From assembly GCA_965232265.1 (NCBI GenBank), contig CBDDPH010000002.1:2604001-2668000 (forward strand): a stretch of DNA of 64,000 nucleotides, read 5' to 3'. The first letter of the stretch is position 1. The number at the start of each line of letters is the position of its first letter. The position numbers were made by a program, and so were the translations under genes. Of the stretch, positions 51,345 through 60,541 are shown one piece after another. The notes beneath the pieces are model-generated. The model saw only the letters and a program-made list of their open reading frames with translations, was not told the DNA's origin and did not search any database. Source of the DNA: VXRD01 sp965232265 (lineage in GTDB: Bacteria > Latescibacterota > UBA2968).

Positions 51345-52703
51345 ATGCTTAATTTTTTTCGGCGAAACAGAGATAGGTTTAGTCGCGTGGTTGTTCTGGG
51401 CCTGGATGGCATGCCACATAGCCTGTTGCAACGTTTGATTGCCGAAGGGGTTATGCCCAATTTTCAGCAGTTGATCGTTCATGGGTCTCTGATGTCTATG
51501 ACGTCGGTGCTGCCTACGGTATCGTCAACTGCTTGGGCATCGATTGCGACGGGTTGCAACCCGGGCAAGCACGGGATTTTTGGATTTATTGACCGTGTCC
51601 CCCAAACGCATGAGATGTTTATTCCATCTTCGAGAACGTTGCGAAGCAGGACGTGGGTTGATCTGTTTGGCAATATGGGGCAGCGGGTTTTTTCTATGGG
51701 TGTGCCAACTACTTTTCCGCCTCGCAAAGTCAATGGTATCTTGATTTCGGGTTTTCTGTCACCCGATTTGAAAGGGGCAACCTATCCGCCTGCGATAGCT
51801 TCTGAACTGGAATCCATGGGGTATTTGATCGATATTGACGCCTGGCAGGCGCGGAAAGACCGCCAGAAATTTCTCGACGAGATCTTCTGGGCACTCAACC
51901 GACGTGCAGAGGCTATGTTCAAGTATTATGCCCAGGAATCCTGGGATTTGTTTGTGGCGCATTTTATGGATACTGACCGGCTGCACCACTTTCTTTGGGG
52001 CGATGTGGAACGAGGCGATATGTCGTCCACCGCGTGGTTTAATCGGTTTTACGCGCGCGTAGATGAGATCATTGGGGAACTGGTTTCGCGGTTATACGGC
52101 GATACACTGCTCATGATTGTGTCGGATCACGGTTTTTGTACCTTAGAGCGCGAGGTGCATTTGAATTTTTGGCTGCAACAGATGGGGTTGCTGTCTTTTG
52201 CTTCTCCTGAACCCAAGCAGTTGAGAGATCTGGATCCCCTAACGCGGTGTTATTCATTGTTGCCCGGACGATTTTACGTGAACCTGAAGGGCAGAGAGCG
52301 CGAGGGCTGCGTGCAGGCAGGCGCTGAATACGAGCAGGTTCGGCGAGATGTGGCAGATGCGCTGATGGAAATTCGCGATCCCGATGGTGGAGCACCAGTT
52401 ATTGATCGCGTGTTGATGCGCGAAGAGGCTTATGTTGGTGACGACCTCGATGCGGCCCCCGATCTTATGGCAGTGCCTGCGCGGGGATACGATTTGAAGG
52501 GTGGTTTTGAAAAGCGCGTTTTGTTTGAATCCAGCCCGGTGAACGGCACGCATACCTTCGATGATGCGCTGTGGTTTGCCAATGCGCCTGGTCTGGCATC
52601 TGATGACGCGACTGTGATGGATATTTTGCCTACGATGATGGCTCTGTTGGGGCTGGAAAGTCCTGATGGAGTGGATGGTCGAGTCGTGAGAGGAGCTTTG
52701 TGA
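51345..52703 (+). CDS. Alkaline phosphatase superfamily protein (type I phosphodiesterase/NPP-like)
   Basis: 452 residues. VVVLGLDGMPHSLLQRLI holds the first metal aspartate; STAWASIATGCNPGKHGIFGF is the NPP-type Thr/Ser nucleophile region; LLMIVSDHGFCTLEREVHLNFWL gives the Asp-His metal ligands; a last His is in NGTHTFD. It likely cleaves phosphodiester or pyrophosphate bonds, or transfers phosphoethanolamine-like groups. No signal peptide is seen. Its stop overlaps the start of the tetraheme cytochrome gene (GTGA), a tight translational coupling with an unrelated-looking protein. Confidence 0.9.
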   Translation: MLNFFRRNRDRFSRVVVLGLDGMPHSLLQRLIAEGVMPNFQQLIVHGSLMSMTSVLPTVSSTAWASIATGCNPGKHGIFGFIDRVPQTHEMFIPSSRTLRSRTWVDLFGNMGQRVFSMGVPTTFPPRKVNGILISGFLSPDLKGATYPPAIASELESMGYLIDIDAWQARKDRQKFLDEIFWALNRRAEAMFKYYAQESWDLFVAHFMDTDRLHHFLWGDVERGDMSSTAWFNRFYARVDEIIGELVSRLYGDTLLMIVSDHGFCTLEREVHLNFWLQQMGLLSFASPEPKQLRDLDPLTRCYSLLPGRFYVNLKGREREGCVQAGAEYEQVRRDVADALMEIRDPDGGAPVIDRVLMREEAYVGDDLDAAPDLMAVPARGYDLKGGFEKRVLFESSPVNGTHTFDDALWFANAPGLASDDATVMDILPTMMALLGLESPDGVDGRVVRGAL

Positions 52704-53305
52704 GACGCTTTGTTTTTTGCTTTGTAGTTATCTTGCTGTGGTCCGATGTACACACGGACGATCACCGCGTTCTGGATACGAGCAAAGAGGGTATGGAAGC
52801 GATTTCTAAAGCTCTGGGCGTAAAATGCCAATATTGCCATCCATCTGTGAATGAGGCAGGTGAGCCCGATTACAAAGCATTATCTCCATTGAAGACAACA
52901 GCGTTTTATATGAAGCATCATTTTGTAGATGGTTTGATTACAACAGCGGGGAAAACGATTGATTGCGCTTTTTGCCACACGGGGATGGCGCGGTTTGTGG
53001 TGCGCGATACGAGTGCAGCCAAACCCTCGCGGTTGGCGGGCATGTCGCGTGGAGAAATTGTGGCGATGATGAAAGAAATGCAGAAAGCATTGGGTGTGAA
53101 GGCATGCGACTATTGCCATGTGAGAAGGCGCGATGGCCGGCTCGATTCCGTTACGCCCACCCCCAATAAGGTTGTTGCACGCATGATGATGGAGAAGTTT
53201 ACAGATCGCTTATTGGATATTAAGACGGGTAAGCCCGCAACGTGTCAGACTTGTCATGGTGGGAAAGCGAAGTTTTTGGGAAGGGAAGTAAAAGCGGGTG
53301 AATGA
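52700..53305 (+). CDS. Tetraheme c-type cytochrome with internal duplication
   Basis: 201 residues from a GTG at 52700. A short signal-like start (RRFVFCFVVILLW) suggests export. There are four CxxCH heme sites: CQYCH, CAFCH, CDYCH and CQTCH. They fall in two similar halves: KALGVKCQYCH...HHFVDGL...IDCAFCH and KALGVKACDYCH...EKFTDRL...ATCQTCH. This recalls the cytochrome-subunit family of photosynthetic reaction centres (PF02276) and related diheme proteins of non-photosynthetic bacteria. It would carry electrons in the periplasm. Its gene is translationally coupled to the phosphodiesterase gene. Confidence 0.88.
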   Translation: MRRFVFCFVVILLWSDVHTDDHRVLDTSKEGMEAISKALGVKCQYCHPSVNEAGEPDYKALSPLKTTAFYMKHHFVDGLITTAGKTIDCAFCHTGMARFVVRDTSAAKPSRLAGMSRGEIVAMMKEMQKALGVKACDYCHVRRRDGRLDSVTPTPNKVVARMMMEKFTDRLLDIKTGKPATCQTCHGGKAKFLGREVKAGE

Positions 53306-53325
53306 TGAACGGGCACTTTTGCATC

Positions 53326-53778
53326 TCACCTTTCAAATTGCCGCAGTTCTTTTTCAAAGTCACTGAGGTCTTTGAATTGGCGGTACACAGAGGCAAAGCG
53401 CACGTAGGCGACATCGTCGAGGCGTTTGAGTTCTGTCATGACGAGTTCGCCAATGTGCTGTTTGGCTTCTATTTCGCGTTCGCCTCTGCTTACGAGTTGG
53501 TCTTCGATTCGGTCGGCGATTTCCTCGATCTGAGTTGTTGAGATCGGACGTTTGGTGCAGGAGAGGCGGATTTTGTCCATGAGTTTGTTTTTGTCAAAGA
53601 TTTCGCGCCGTCCATCGGATTTGATAACGGTGAGGGGGGTGTCTTCGATGTATTCGTAGGTCGTAAATCGCCGTTCACATCCCAGGCATTCTCGGCGTCG
53701 TCGAATGGCGGTGCCTTCTTTGCTCGATCTGGAATCGACTACTTTGTCTTCGATCACGCCACAATAAGGACATTTCAT
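53326..53778 (-). CDS. nrdR: Transcriptional repressor NrdR
   Basis: 150 residues from ATG 53778 (MKCPYCGVIEDKVVDSRSS). The N-terminal zinc ribbon has CPYC and CLGCERRFTTYE; the ATP-cone follows at ~49-139 (VIKSDGRREIFDKNKLMDKIRLSCTKRP). The length and every motif are standard for NrdR, which senses ATP/dATP and represses ribonucleotide reductase genes. It stands alone, convergent with the cytochrome gene. No reductase gene or NrdR box pair is visible nearby. Confidence 0.96.
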   Translation of the reverse strand: MKCPYCGVIEDKVVDSRSSKEGTAIRRRRECLGCERRFTTYEYIEDTPLTVIKSDGRREIFDKNKLMDKIRLSCTKRPISTTQIEEIADRIEDQLVSRGEREIEAKQHIGELVMTELKRLDDVAYVRFASVYRQFKDLSDFEKELRQFER

Positions 53779-53900
53779 GAGATAAGATTCCTTTCTTAAT
53801 ATCAACATGATATTGTGTGTTGATCAAATTATAGCACTAAATATAGGGTACTGTCAAGAGAGGAATTGTAAATGCGTGTTGAAATCAATGGCGCGTACAG

Positions 53901-53939
53901 AAAAAGGGACGCATCATTTACTCGATGCGTCCCTTTTTT
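53901..53939. terminator. Bidirectional hairpin terminator
   Basis: AAAAAGGGACGCATC at 53901-53915 pairs with GATGCGTCCCTTTTT at 53924-53938. It stands in the 285-bp gap between nrdR and the methyltransferase, where transcripts start in both directions rather than end, so its purpose is unclear; it may end a small RNA or isolate the promoters. I see no gene in the gap. Confidence 0.7.
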
Positions 53940-54063
53940 GATTTTATGCAGTGGTTTTTAGATGCTTTTCCAAATTTACAACTTGACCTATATAGTAGAT
54001 TTCTGCATGAATAATTTAATTATTTAAACAAAAACCAAAGTTGAGCGAGTAAAGAGGGAACAG

Positions 54064-54804
54064 GTGAGCCATATATCCCTGGAATCAGAAAATGAAGCCG
54101 TTAAGCGCGCGCTTGAGTCGTCCTATTGTCCCGAACCGATTAGAGAGGCTCGGCAGAGACAGGACGAGATACTCAGCGAGCGACTTCGGCATGGCCCATA
54201 CAAAATTGCGGATATCGGGTGTGGCAATGGCTATCATGCCGTTCTGTTCGCGCCGCACTGTCTTTTGTATCACGGCTTTGAAATATCCCCCGAAATGGCT
54301 GAAGACGCATGTGCGCTGTGGAAAAAAGAACGCATTGACAACGCGCAGATCTTTATAGGCGATGCCGCCGAGGCAGTGGTTGAGGAAGCGTTTTACGACC
54401 TTGTTTTTTGCTTGTATTTTACCCCGGGCAATATCAGGGATAAATCAGACGATCTCAGCTTGTACAGCGATGCGTATCTCGACCGCAATCCGCGGTTTAT
54501 TCAGACGATTTCTCGTTTTTATCGCGCTCTAAAAATCGGCGGTTTCTCGTTTTTCACTATGTATAAGGATGTGCCGGAAACTGAGGCCGCGCAGGTCGAT
54601 TTCTACGAGCATACAGGGCAGCGCGTTGTGACACCTTTGGGTTCGCGATTTGTAGCGACTGCTGAGGGTTTTTGGTCTGCCAGGTGGACACAAGACAGCA
54701 TCGCGTCCAATCTCGGCGCGTGTGGCATTGGGGCTGAGGATATTGTTCTGCATGACCTGAACGATATTGCGTGGTTAGTCGAGGTGGGGAAGCATTCTCA
54801 CTGA
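54064..54804 (+). CDS. Class I SAM-dependent methyltransferase
   Basis: 246 residues from GTG 54064. YKIADIGCGNGYHAVLFAPH is the SAM-binding motif I, with FEISPEMAEDA giving the acidic residue of motif II and DLVFCLYFTPGNI motif IV. The later part, with SRFYRALKIGGFSFFTMYKDVPE, is the usual 'new strand' region. Substrate unknown. A small HTH gene follows 16 bp later, so the two probably form a unit; no similarity to known DNA methylases is seen. Confidence 0.85.
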   Translation: MSHISLESENEAVKRALESSYCPEPIREARQRQDEILSERLRHGPYKIADIGCGNGYHAVLFAPHCLLYHGFEISPEMAEDACALWKKERIDNAQIFIGDAAEAVVEEAFYDLVFCLYFTPGNIRDKSDDLSLYSDAYLDRNPRFIQTISRFYRALKIGGFSFFTMYKDVPETEAAQVDFYEHTGQRVVTPLGSRFVATAEGFWSARWTQDSIASNLGACGIGAEDIVLHDLNDIAWLVEVGKHSH

Positions 54805-54820
54805 AAGAAGGAGTGTAGGC

Positions 54821-55198
54821 ATGACAAGGCGAGAGCTTTACGATAAACAAATAGCGGGTGAGAAGATTCAGCGCTGGCAACGCGAATCGGGTTTACAGGG
54901 CCAGGAAATCGCCAAAATGGTTGGGATTAGTGCGCCCTATTTTAGCGATATTCGAAAGGGCAAGCAGCGCGGGTCAATTCCCGTTTTGGCAAAAATTGCA
55001 GATGTGTTGGGCAGAAGTGTCGAAGATTTGTTGACGGATCAAAAAACTGGTCAAGAGACGATAGAAGTCGCCGAACTGAAGGAAGCATTGCAACCGATAT
55101 TCAAATCAGAAACCGATGATATTATTGAGGGGATTCAACTCTGGCGGCGCGCACCACACAATTTTAAGGCTGCGTTTCGATCCTTGCTCGATGCCTGA
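54821..55198 (+). CDS. XRE-type helix-turn-helix regulator
   Basis: 125 residues. The HTH is in the first half: GLQGQEIAKMVGISAPYFSDIRKGKQRGSIPVLAKIADVLGRSVEDLL. The C-terminal half is helical and acidic with EALQPIFKSETDDIIEGIQLW. It shows the single-domain XRE plan of phage and housekeeping regulators. It lies 16 bp after the methyltransferase and is followed by a hairpin terminator at 55214-55242. Confidence 0.85.
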   Translation: MTRRELYDKQIAGEKIQRWQRESGLQGQEIAKMVGISAPYFSDIRKGKQRGSIPVLAKIADVLGRSVEDLLTDQKTGQETIEVAELKEALQPIFKSETDDIIEGIQLWRRAPHNFKAAFRSLLDA

Positions 55199-55213
55199 TG
55201 AAGAGATAAAATA

Positions 55214-55248
55214 AAAGGGAACCGAAAATATCGGTTCCCTTACTTTTT
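55214..55248 (+). terminator. Rho-independent terminator of HTH gene
   Basis: AAGGGAACCGA pairs with TCGGTTCCCTT around AAATA, followed by ACTTTTTT. It ends the plus-strand unit and directly borders the 3' end of the initiator tRNA gene on the other strand. Confidence 0.82.
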
Positions 55249-55325
<77 letters not shown>

Positions 55326-55380
55326 ACCCTATGTCCAGATAAGCACCAAAAAAGAACGGGATTTTGGGGTTATTGTCAAG

Positions 55381-56697
55381 CTATTTCTGCGGTTTGTCGT
55401 TTTGCATTTGTATCTCTTCACCGCGTTTTGGCTCGTCCTGGGGAGACTCTCCGCATTTGGTAATTTTTACCTGTGTGATGCGTTGTCCTACGATTTCGAG
55501 GATCTCAATAAGTAAATTTCCGTATTCTAAATTTTCATCTGGTTGGGGTACGTGCCCAAGTACGTTGAATATAAATCCGCCGAGGGTTTCGTAACCGTTT
55601 TGTGGCAGTTCGACGTTGAGCACGATATTGAGGTCTTCGATATCAATGCGTGCGTCTGCGATGAGTATTTTGTCCTCTTCTCGCCATTCAAAAAGCGGTT
55701 CTTCATCGTCGTATTCATCTTGAATTTCACCGACAATTTCTTCGATAATATCTTCCATTGTAATGAGGCCAGACGTTCCGCCATATTCTCCGACAACAAT
55801 CGCCATGTGTACTTTCTCGCGCTTAAATTCGGCCATTAACTCGGCGAGTGTCTTATTTTCCGGCACAAAGTATGGCGCGCGCATGATCTCTGGGATAGAC
55901 CACGGCTGATTGGTCGCCAGATTGAGCAGAATATCTTTGACATAGACGACGCCTTTGATGTTGTCGATTCGTTCTTCGTAGATGGGGATACGCGAGTGCC
56001 ATGATTGTTGGATCAGTTCGAGAAGCTCTTTGGGCGTGGCCGTTATCTCGGCAGAAATCATATCGATACGCGGGATCATCACCTCTTTGACCGTTGTTTC
56101 GTCAAATTCAAAGATGCCTTCAATCATTTCTCTTTCTTCTGCTTCGATTGTGCCTTCTTCTGTTTCCGACTCCACGATATTGCGCAATTCTTCTTCTTTT
56201 AGTGCTCTGCTATCATCTTCGCTCAAGAATACAGTTTGCGCTTTTTGCAACAGCAGTGTGGGAAGAACGAGAATAACGTAAAAGGGCAAAAAACATAACG
56301 GCAAAAAGGGTAGGGGACGGTCTGATCCCTCTTCTCTTCGGTAGGGGGGGACAATGCTGCGAATGATCAGGGCGATAAATACATAAAGTGCGATGAGCAA
56401 TGCTGAGCCGGGATACAGCCAGAGTCCCGGCTTTAACGTCTGTAAAAGGATGGATAGCAGTGCCAGAGCACCTATGGATATGGTGATTGTCTGACCGAGC
56501 AAAACCATTTGTGAGACAAAATCACGGGAGCGATAGAGCCAGAGGTAGAGTCCTGCACGTCCTATTTTTTCTTCGTGCAGGCGTTCGAGGGTCGTGCGCG
56601 AAACAACAATTGAGCCGAGCCTGGAGAAAGCCGCTGTGAGGACAACAGAAGCGATGGTTATAAAAATTGCTGGCCAAGGATCGTCCAAAAAAATCAC
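55381..56697 (-). CDS. CNNM/CorC-type membrane protein with CBS domains
   Basis: 438 residues from a GTG at 56697. Residues 1-160 hold the DUF21 membrane domain (IASVVLTAAFSRLGSIVVSRTTLERL, TITISIGALALLSILLQ). A CBS pair follows with VMIPRIDMISAEITATPKELLELIQQSWHSRIPIYEE and AIVVGEYGGTSGLITMEDIIEEIVGEIQDEYD, and then the CorC_HlyC transporter-associated domain. It is linked to magnesium or cobalt export. It comes directly after ybeY, an order seen in many bacteria (phoH-pgpH-ybeY-corC type cluster). Confidence 0.93.
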   Translation of the reverse strand: MIFLDDPWPAIFITIASVVLTAAFSRLGSIVVSRTTLERLHEEKIGRAGLYLWLYRSRDFVSQMVLLGQTITISIGALALLSILLQTLKPGLWLYPGSALLIALYVFIALIIRSIVPPYRREEGSDRPLPFLPLCFLPFYVILVLPTLLLQKAQTVFLSEDDSRALKEEELRNIVESETEEGTIEAEEREMIEGIFEFDETTVKEVMIPRIDMISAEITATPKELLELIQQSWHSRIPIYEERIDNIKGVVYVKDILLNLATNQPWSIPEIMRAPYFVPENKTLAELMAEFKREKVHMAIVVGEYGGTSGLITMEDIIEEIVGEIQDEYDDEEPLFEWREEDKILIADARIDIEDLNIVLNVELPQNGYETLGGFIFNVLGHVPQPDENLEYGNLLIEILEIVGQRITQVKITKCGESPQDEPKRGEEIQMQNDKPQK

Positions 56698-56745
56698 GCT
56701 CCTTTCGCGGGAATGATTGTTTGTGACAAGGACATAAGCGCAAAA

Positions 56746-57171
56746 CTATTCTATGAGGGTTAGGTATTTTTTTTCTTCGTTTTGCATTTGCGTGTACCCC
56801 TTGGGAGTATCGTGTTCAAATCCCAGCAAATGCAGGGTTCCATGCACTGTCAAGTGGGTTATTTCTGCCTGTAAGGACCGGTTACGCGCTTTTGCCTGCT
56901 GTCGTGCGCGATCGACTGAAATGTATATTTCTCCACAATAATGCGCCTCTGGATGGATCGCATCGGAAAGCTCAAATGAGAGAACGTCGGTCGTTTTGTC
57001 TATGTTCCGATATTTTCTGTTGAGTTGTCGGATATGGGCGTCATGGGTTAGAACGCACGAAATGGAAAGATGCACCTCGTTGTCTGAAAGAAGTTTTTTT
57101 CCTACAGCTTCTAAGCGCGGGATATCCAGATCGCAGACATCGACTAAAGTCGTTATTTCCAGTTTATTCAT
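56746..57171 (-). CDS. ybeY: Endoribonuclease YbeY
   Basis: 141 residues from ATG 57171 (MNKLEITTLVDVCD), overlapping the pgpH stop by 4 bp; a much longer upstream frame lies within pgpH. The zinc motif HGTLHLLGFEHDT (Hx3Hx5H) is intact, and IRQLNRKYRNIDKTTDVLSFEL is the typical preceding part. YbeY processes the 16S rRNA 3' end and acts in ribosome quality control. It is part of the phoH-pgpH-ybeY cluster. Confidence 0.95.
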   Translation of the reverse strand: MNKLEITTLVDVCDLDIPRLEAVGKKLLSDNEVHLSISCVLTHDAHIRQLNRKYRNIDKTTDVLSFELSDAIHPEAHYCGEIYISVDRARQQAKARNRSLQAEITHLTVHGTLHLLGFEHDTPKGYTQMQNEEKKYLTLIE

Positions 57172-59420
57172 CTGCTCGCGACCAGACGTTCTTGTTGTTG
57201 CACTTGCCATGGATAGGGTATTCGGGGGTGGTGCGAAGCCTGCAAGACAGGCAAAAAGGCTTCCTGGATTCTGGTCAGGTCGCGCAATGTGAGATCGCAT
57301 TCATCCAGTTCCCCAGCATCATAACGACCTTTGACAATTGTTTGGACGAGTTTTTTAATTTCATCTGGATCATTGTTGGGCAAAGACCGCGTTGCAGATT
57401 CAACAGCGTCTGCAAGATTAATAATGCCCGCTTCTTTGGTCTGGGGTTTGGGTCCGGGATATTGGAAGTCGGCATCGCGGACTGACTGTTCGTCTATGAG
57501 TTGTGCCTGATGCTTAAACGAAGTCATTTCCGAAGTTCCATGGTGCTGTGGGATGAGATCAATAATCGCGAGGGGAAGTCCTTCTTCTTTTGCCAATTCA
57601 ATCCCGTCCCTGACATGAGAAATGAGAATTAGGGCACTTATTTGTGGCTGCAACTCGTCATGGGGATTCACGCCATGCTGATTTTCTATAAAATAGTGTG
57701 GGCGTCTCATTTTTCCAATATCGTGGTAATAACACCCAACGCGCGCGAGCAACGGATCAGCACCTATTGCGACGGCCGCTTCTTCCGAGAGATTGGCCAT
57801 GTTTATGCTGTGACTAAAAGTGCCAGGAGCGCGAAGGGCTAAATTGCGCAACAGCGGGCGATTTAAGTCCGCCAATTCGAGCAATGTCATTGATGTTACG
57901 ACATTGAAAACACTTTCGAATATGGGCAGTAATCCAATGGTGAGAATTAAGGAACCGCAGGCACACACAATGCCCCAGAACAAATCCTCGCGTATTTCCG
58001 TGAGAAACTCGGTGGTGTTGGCATAAGAAAAAAGTAGTCCTACCGTAGAAGTAATTGTCAGAGCATACGCGACAATCAAATACAGACCATGGCGGTAAAA
58101 ATCTCTGCGATGGCGCACTTGATGTACAGAAAATGCGCCAATGATGCCTGTGGTGAGAAAGATGATCCCGTATTGGAGTTCGCCGAGAATGCTGGCACAA
58201 AGCGTTGTAACGACAAGGGTGATCACCATGCCGACGACGGCATCAAAAAGTACGGTAGCCAGCATTGCAGAGAGAGCGACGGGGATGAGAAAAGGCGATA
58301 TGGCCTGACTTTGGATGGCGTAATCAGCCACAGCAGTAGGAATCAAAATAATTATGCCAAATAGTATGATATTTTGGGACGGGCGATAGAGGTCAGGGCG
58401 ATAGAATTTTAGAAACGCAAAAAATATTATGAGTGTCAACGTGCAAAGTGATAGCCCAGCACCTCGCTGAATGAGGTCAATAAATGGGTCTTGCTGGCGG
58501 CGTTGGTTGATATGTTCGGCCAGTGACCTGAGCTTGTCTATGTCGTCAGATGTTACTCGGTCGTGTTTGTCAATAATGCGCTCGCCTTTGAGGACTGTAC
58601 CGCCCTTAGCGCGTGAGACATTGCTGGCTACCTCATTTCTTCGCCTCTGTGTTTCGTCTGCGTCATAGGTAATATTGGGGGATAGATAGGCCAGGATCAG
58701 TTCGCTGCTCGCCCTTATTTCCATAGAGCTTGCTTTTGACAATTGTTGTTCTATCGTTTGTTGGAGTCTAGATGTAAAATTTTCTATATCGACTAATTCT
58801 TCGAGACCAATTCGGTGTTCGGCTTCATTTTTTTGCAATATAACCTCTGTATATCCCGATTCGATGGTTATTTTTTCGTCGAGAATTCCGTTCTGGTAGG
58901 TGTTTTGAAGAATATTCTCGACAGAGGAGGTCAATCTATTGCGACTGGATGACCTTCTTCGGGATATGGGTATGAGATATTTCAGAGTGGATTCTGACAG
59001 GGGAGCAATCTCTGGGTGTGAAAGCCGTAGCTCTTGTGAGAGCGATTCGCTTACCCCGGAGCCTGCGTGCTTTTTTATATCATTTAAAAAGGTTTTATAT
59101 GCATCCAGTTTGCTTTGCTGTACCGTGCTATTATAGCGCAAAACCGGCAAAATCTGTCGGCGAGCTTCTGCAACTTCATCTTGGTATGCTTCTTCGCTTT
59201 TGTAAACGGTGAATGGTTCAGATGCAATGACTTCATCTGGCGCGATCGCGCCTTCGCGGAAGGCACTGTACTCGTAATGCTGTTGCGTGGGAAATAAGAA
59301 GGTTAGTACGCCTAAGAGGACGAGCATCAATGTAATGCGAAAGGCTTGCCTTCCCCTTTGTTTCCACTTTTGTCTCGTCTGGCGCGTGCGATCGCGTTGA
59401 CGTTTTCTAAAGAACATCAT
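57168..59420 (-). CDS. pgpH: 7TM-HD phosphodiesterase (PgpH/YqfF-like)
   Basis: 750 residues. A membrane helix near the N-terminus (ITLMLVLLGVLTFLF) is followed by a large extracellular 7TMR-HDED domain, seven membrane helices at ~310-490 and a cytoplasmic HD domain at ~520-700. HSINMANLSEEAAVAIGADPLLARVGCYYHDIGKMRRPHYFIENQ carries the HD metal site. PgpH degrades c-di-AMP. Its position between phoH and ybeY is conserved in many phyla. The N-terminal ATG overlaps the phoH stop by 4 bp. Confidence 0.94.
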   Translation of the reverse strand: MMFFRKRQRDRTRQTRQKWKQRGRQAFRITLMLVLLGVLTFLFPTQQHYEYSAFREGAIAPDEVIASEPFTVYKSEEAYQDEVAEARRQILPVLRYNSTVQQSKLDAYKTFLNDIKKHAGSGVSESLSQELRLSHPEIAPLSESTLKYLIPISRRRSSSRNRLTSSVENILQNTYQNGILDEKITIESGYTEVILQKNEAEHRIGLEELVDIENFTSRLQQTIEQQLSKASSMEIRASSELILAYLSPNITYDADETQRRRNEVASNVSRAKGGTVLKGERIIDKHDRVTSDDIDKLRSLAEHINQRRQQDPFIDLIQRGAGLSLCTLTLIIFFAFLKFYRPDLYRPSQNIILFGIIILIPTAVADYAIQSQAISPFLIPVALSAMLATVLFDAVVGMVITLVVTTLCASILGELQYGIIFLTTGIIGAFSVHQVRHRRDFYRHGLYLIVAYALTITSTVGLLFSYANTTEFLTEIREDLFWGIVCACGSLILTIGLLPIFESVFNVVTSMTLLELADLNRPLLRNLALRAPGTFSHSINMANLSEEAAVAIGADPLLARVGCYYHDIGKMRRPHYFIENQHGVNPHDELQPQISALILISHVRDGIELAKEEGLPLAIIDLIPQHHGTSEMTSFKHQAQLIDEQSVRDADFQYPGPKPQTKEAGIINLADAVESATRSLPNNDPDEIKKLVQTIVKGRYDAGELDECDLTLRDLTRIQEAFLPVLQASHHPRIPYPWQVQQQERLVASR

Positions 59421-60400
59421 GGTTTTGGTAGAGCCTCTTCTTCATCTGGTTCGGAGGAATGTTCGCTTTGTTCATAAGCGGTTATAATTTGTTGGACCAA
59501 TGGGTGCCTTACAACATCTTTTTCTGAAAAACTGACAAATTTGATGGCTTCTATATGAGATAGGATGTGCTGGACGTGTATAAGTCCAGACTTAGTACCC
59601 GGCGGCAGGTCTATTTGTGTTATATCACCTGTAATCACGGCCTTGGCGTTGTTGCCCAGGCGGGTGAGAAACATCTTCATCTGGTTGACGGTGGTATTTT
59701 GAGCCTCGTCGAGAATGACAAATGCGTTATTTAAGGTGCGTCCTCGCATGAATGCAAGCGGGGCAATTTCGAGTGTGTGCATTTCCATAAGGTGTTGCAA
59801 TTGTGTATCGGGTAGCATGTCGCGCAGTGCATCGTAGAGCGGACGCAAATAGGGATCGACTTTATCCTGTATATCTCCCGGTAGAAATCCCAGGGTTTCG
59901 CCAGCTTCTACGGCTGGTCGCGTCAGGATAATTCTGGAGATGTGTTTGCTTTTTAGCGCAGCAACAGCCGCTGCGACTGCCAGATAAGTTTTGCCCGTGC
60001 CCGCAGGCCCAATACCGAAAACAATGTCGTAGTTTTCTATAGCTGCTGAGTAAGCAACCTGAGTCCGGGAGCGGGGGCGAATGAGAATTTTGGGCGTGGA
60101 AAGAATGGGCTTTGCGTATTCGCCGATTTCAGATTCGCAATTTTCTGGGGGTGGCGCAAGCAGGTGCAGGGGGTCAAACTGATCGCCGCGCCGAAGGCAT
60201 GAGATCAGTTCTTCTAATAGACCCGAGACGTGTTGAACTTTGTGCTGTGGTCCCTGAACATTTAGCTGATCTCCGCGGGCGGTTAAACGCACGCCATAGC
60301 GGTCTTCAAGGGCGAGCAAATTTGCATCATTGTGACCGTATAACGACAGGAGGTCCACACCGCGCAAAGATAGTCTATGGGAGAGTTCTCTGTTTTCCAC
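59417..60400 (-). CDS. phoH: PhoH-like ATPase
   Basis: 327 residues from a GTG at 60400. Walker A GPAGTGKTYLAVAAA and Walker B FVILDEAQN are present, with motifs GETLGFLPGDIQDKVDPYLRPLYDAL and FLTRLGNNAKAVITGD characteristic of PhoH. An N-terminal KH-like part carries EDRYGVRLTARGDQLNVQG. It is thought to be an RNA-related ATPase working with YbeY. It opens the operon phoH-pgpH-ybeY-corC. A terminator lies just upstream at 60420-60460. Confidence 0.95.
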   Translation of the reverse strand: MENRELSHRLSLRGVDLLSLYGHNDANLLALEDRYGVRLTARGDQLNVQGPQHKVQHVSGLLEELISCLRRGDQFDPLHLLAPPPENCESEIGEYAKPILSTPKILIRPRSRTQVAYSAAIENYDIVFGIGPAGTGKTYLAVAAAVAALKSKHISRIILTRPAVEAGETLGFLPGDIQDKVDPYLRPLYDALRDMLPDTQLQHLMEMHTLEIAPLAFMRGRTLNNAFVILDEAQNTTVNQMKMFLTRLGNNAKAVITGDITQIDLPPGTKSGLIHVQHILSHIEAIKFVSFSEKDVVRHPLVQQIITAYEQSEHSSEPDEEEALPKP

Positions 60401-60419
60401 GATTTGAGTATTGAAAAAA

Positions 60420-60465
60420 GAAAACTCTCATTCCCAAACAGACTACGGGAATGAGAGTTCTATTT
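60420..60465. terminator. Hairpin terminator
   Basis: AACTCTCATTCCC and GGGAATGAGAGTT pair across AAACAGACTACG; T-rich sequence follows on both strands. It separates the LysM gene (which ends at 60542) from phoH on the minus strand. Confidence 0.8.
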
Positions 60466-60541
60466 TAGAGTTAGAGGTTGATAGATGAACCTTCCATTGG
60501 ATTTATGAAAGATCCAAATTCTGGGATCAAAAAGGTTGAGG

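Noticed and set aside
56746..57300. Longer N-terminus for YbeY
   Set aside because: The extra 43 residues lie in the pgpH coding region; the family start is MNKLEI at 57171.
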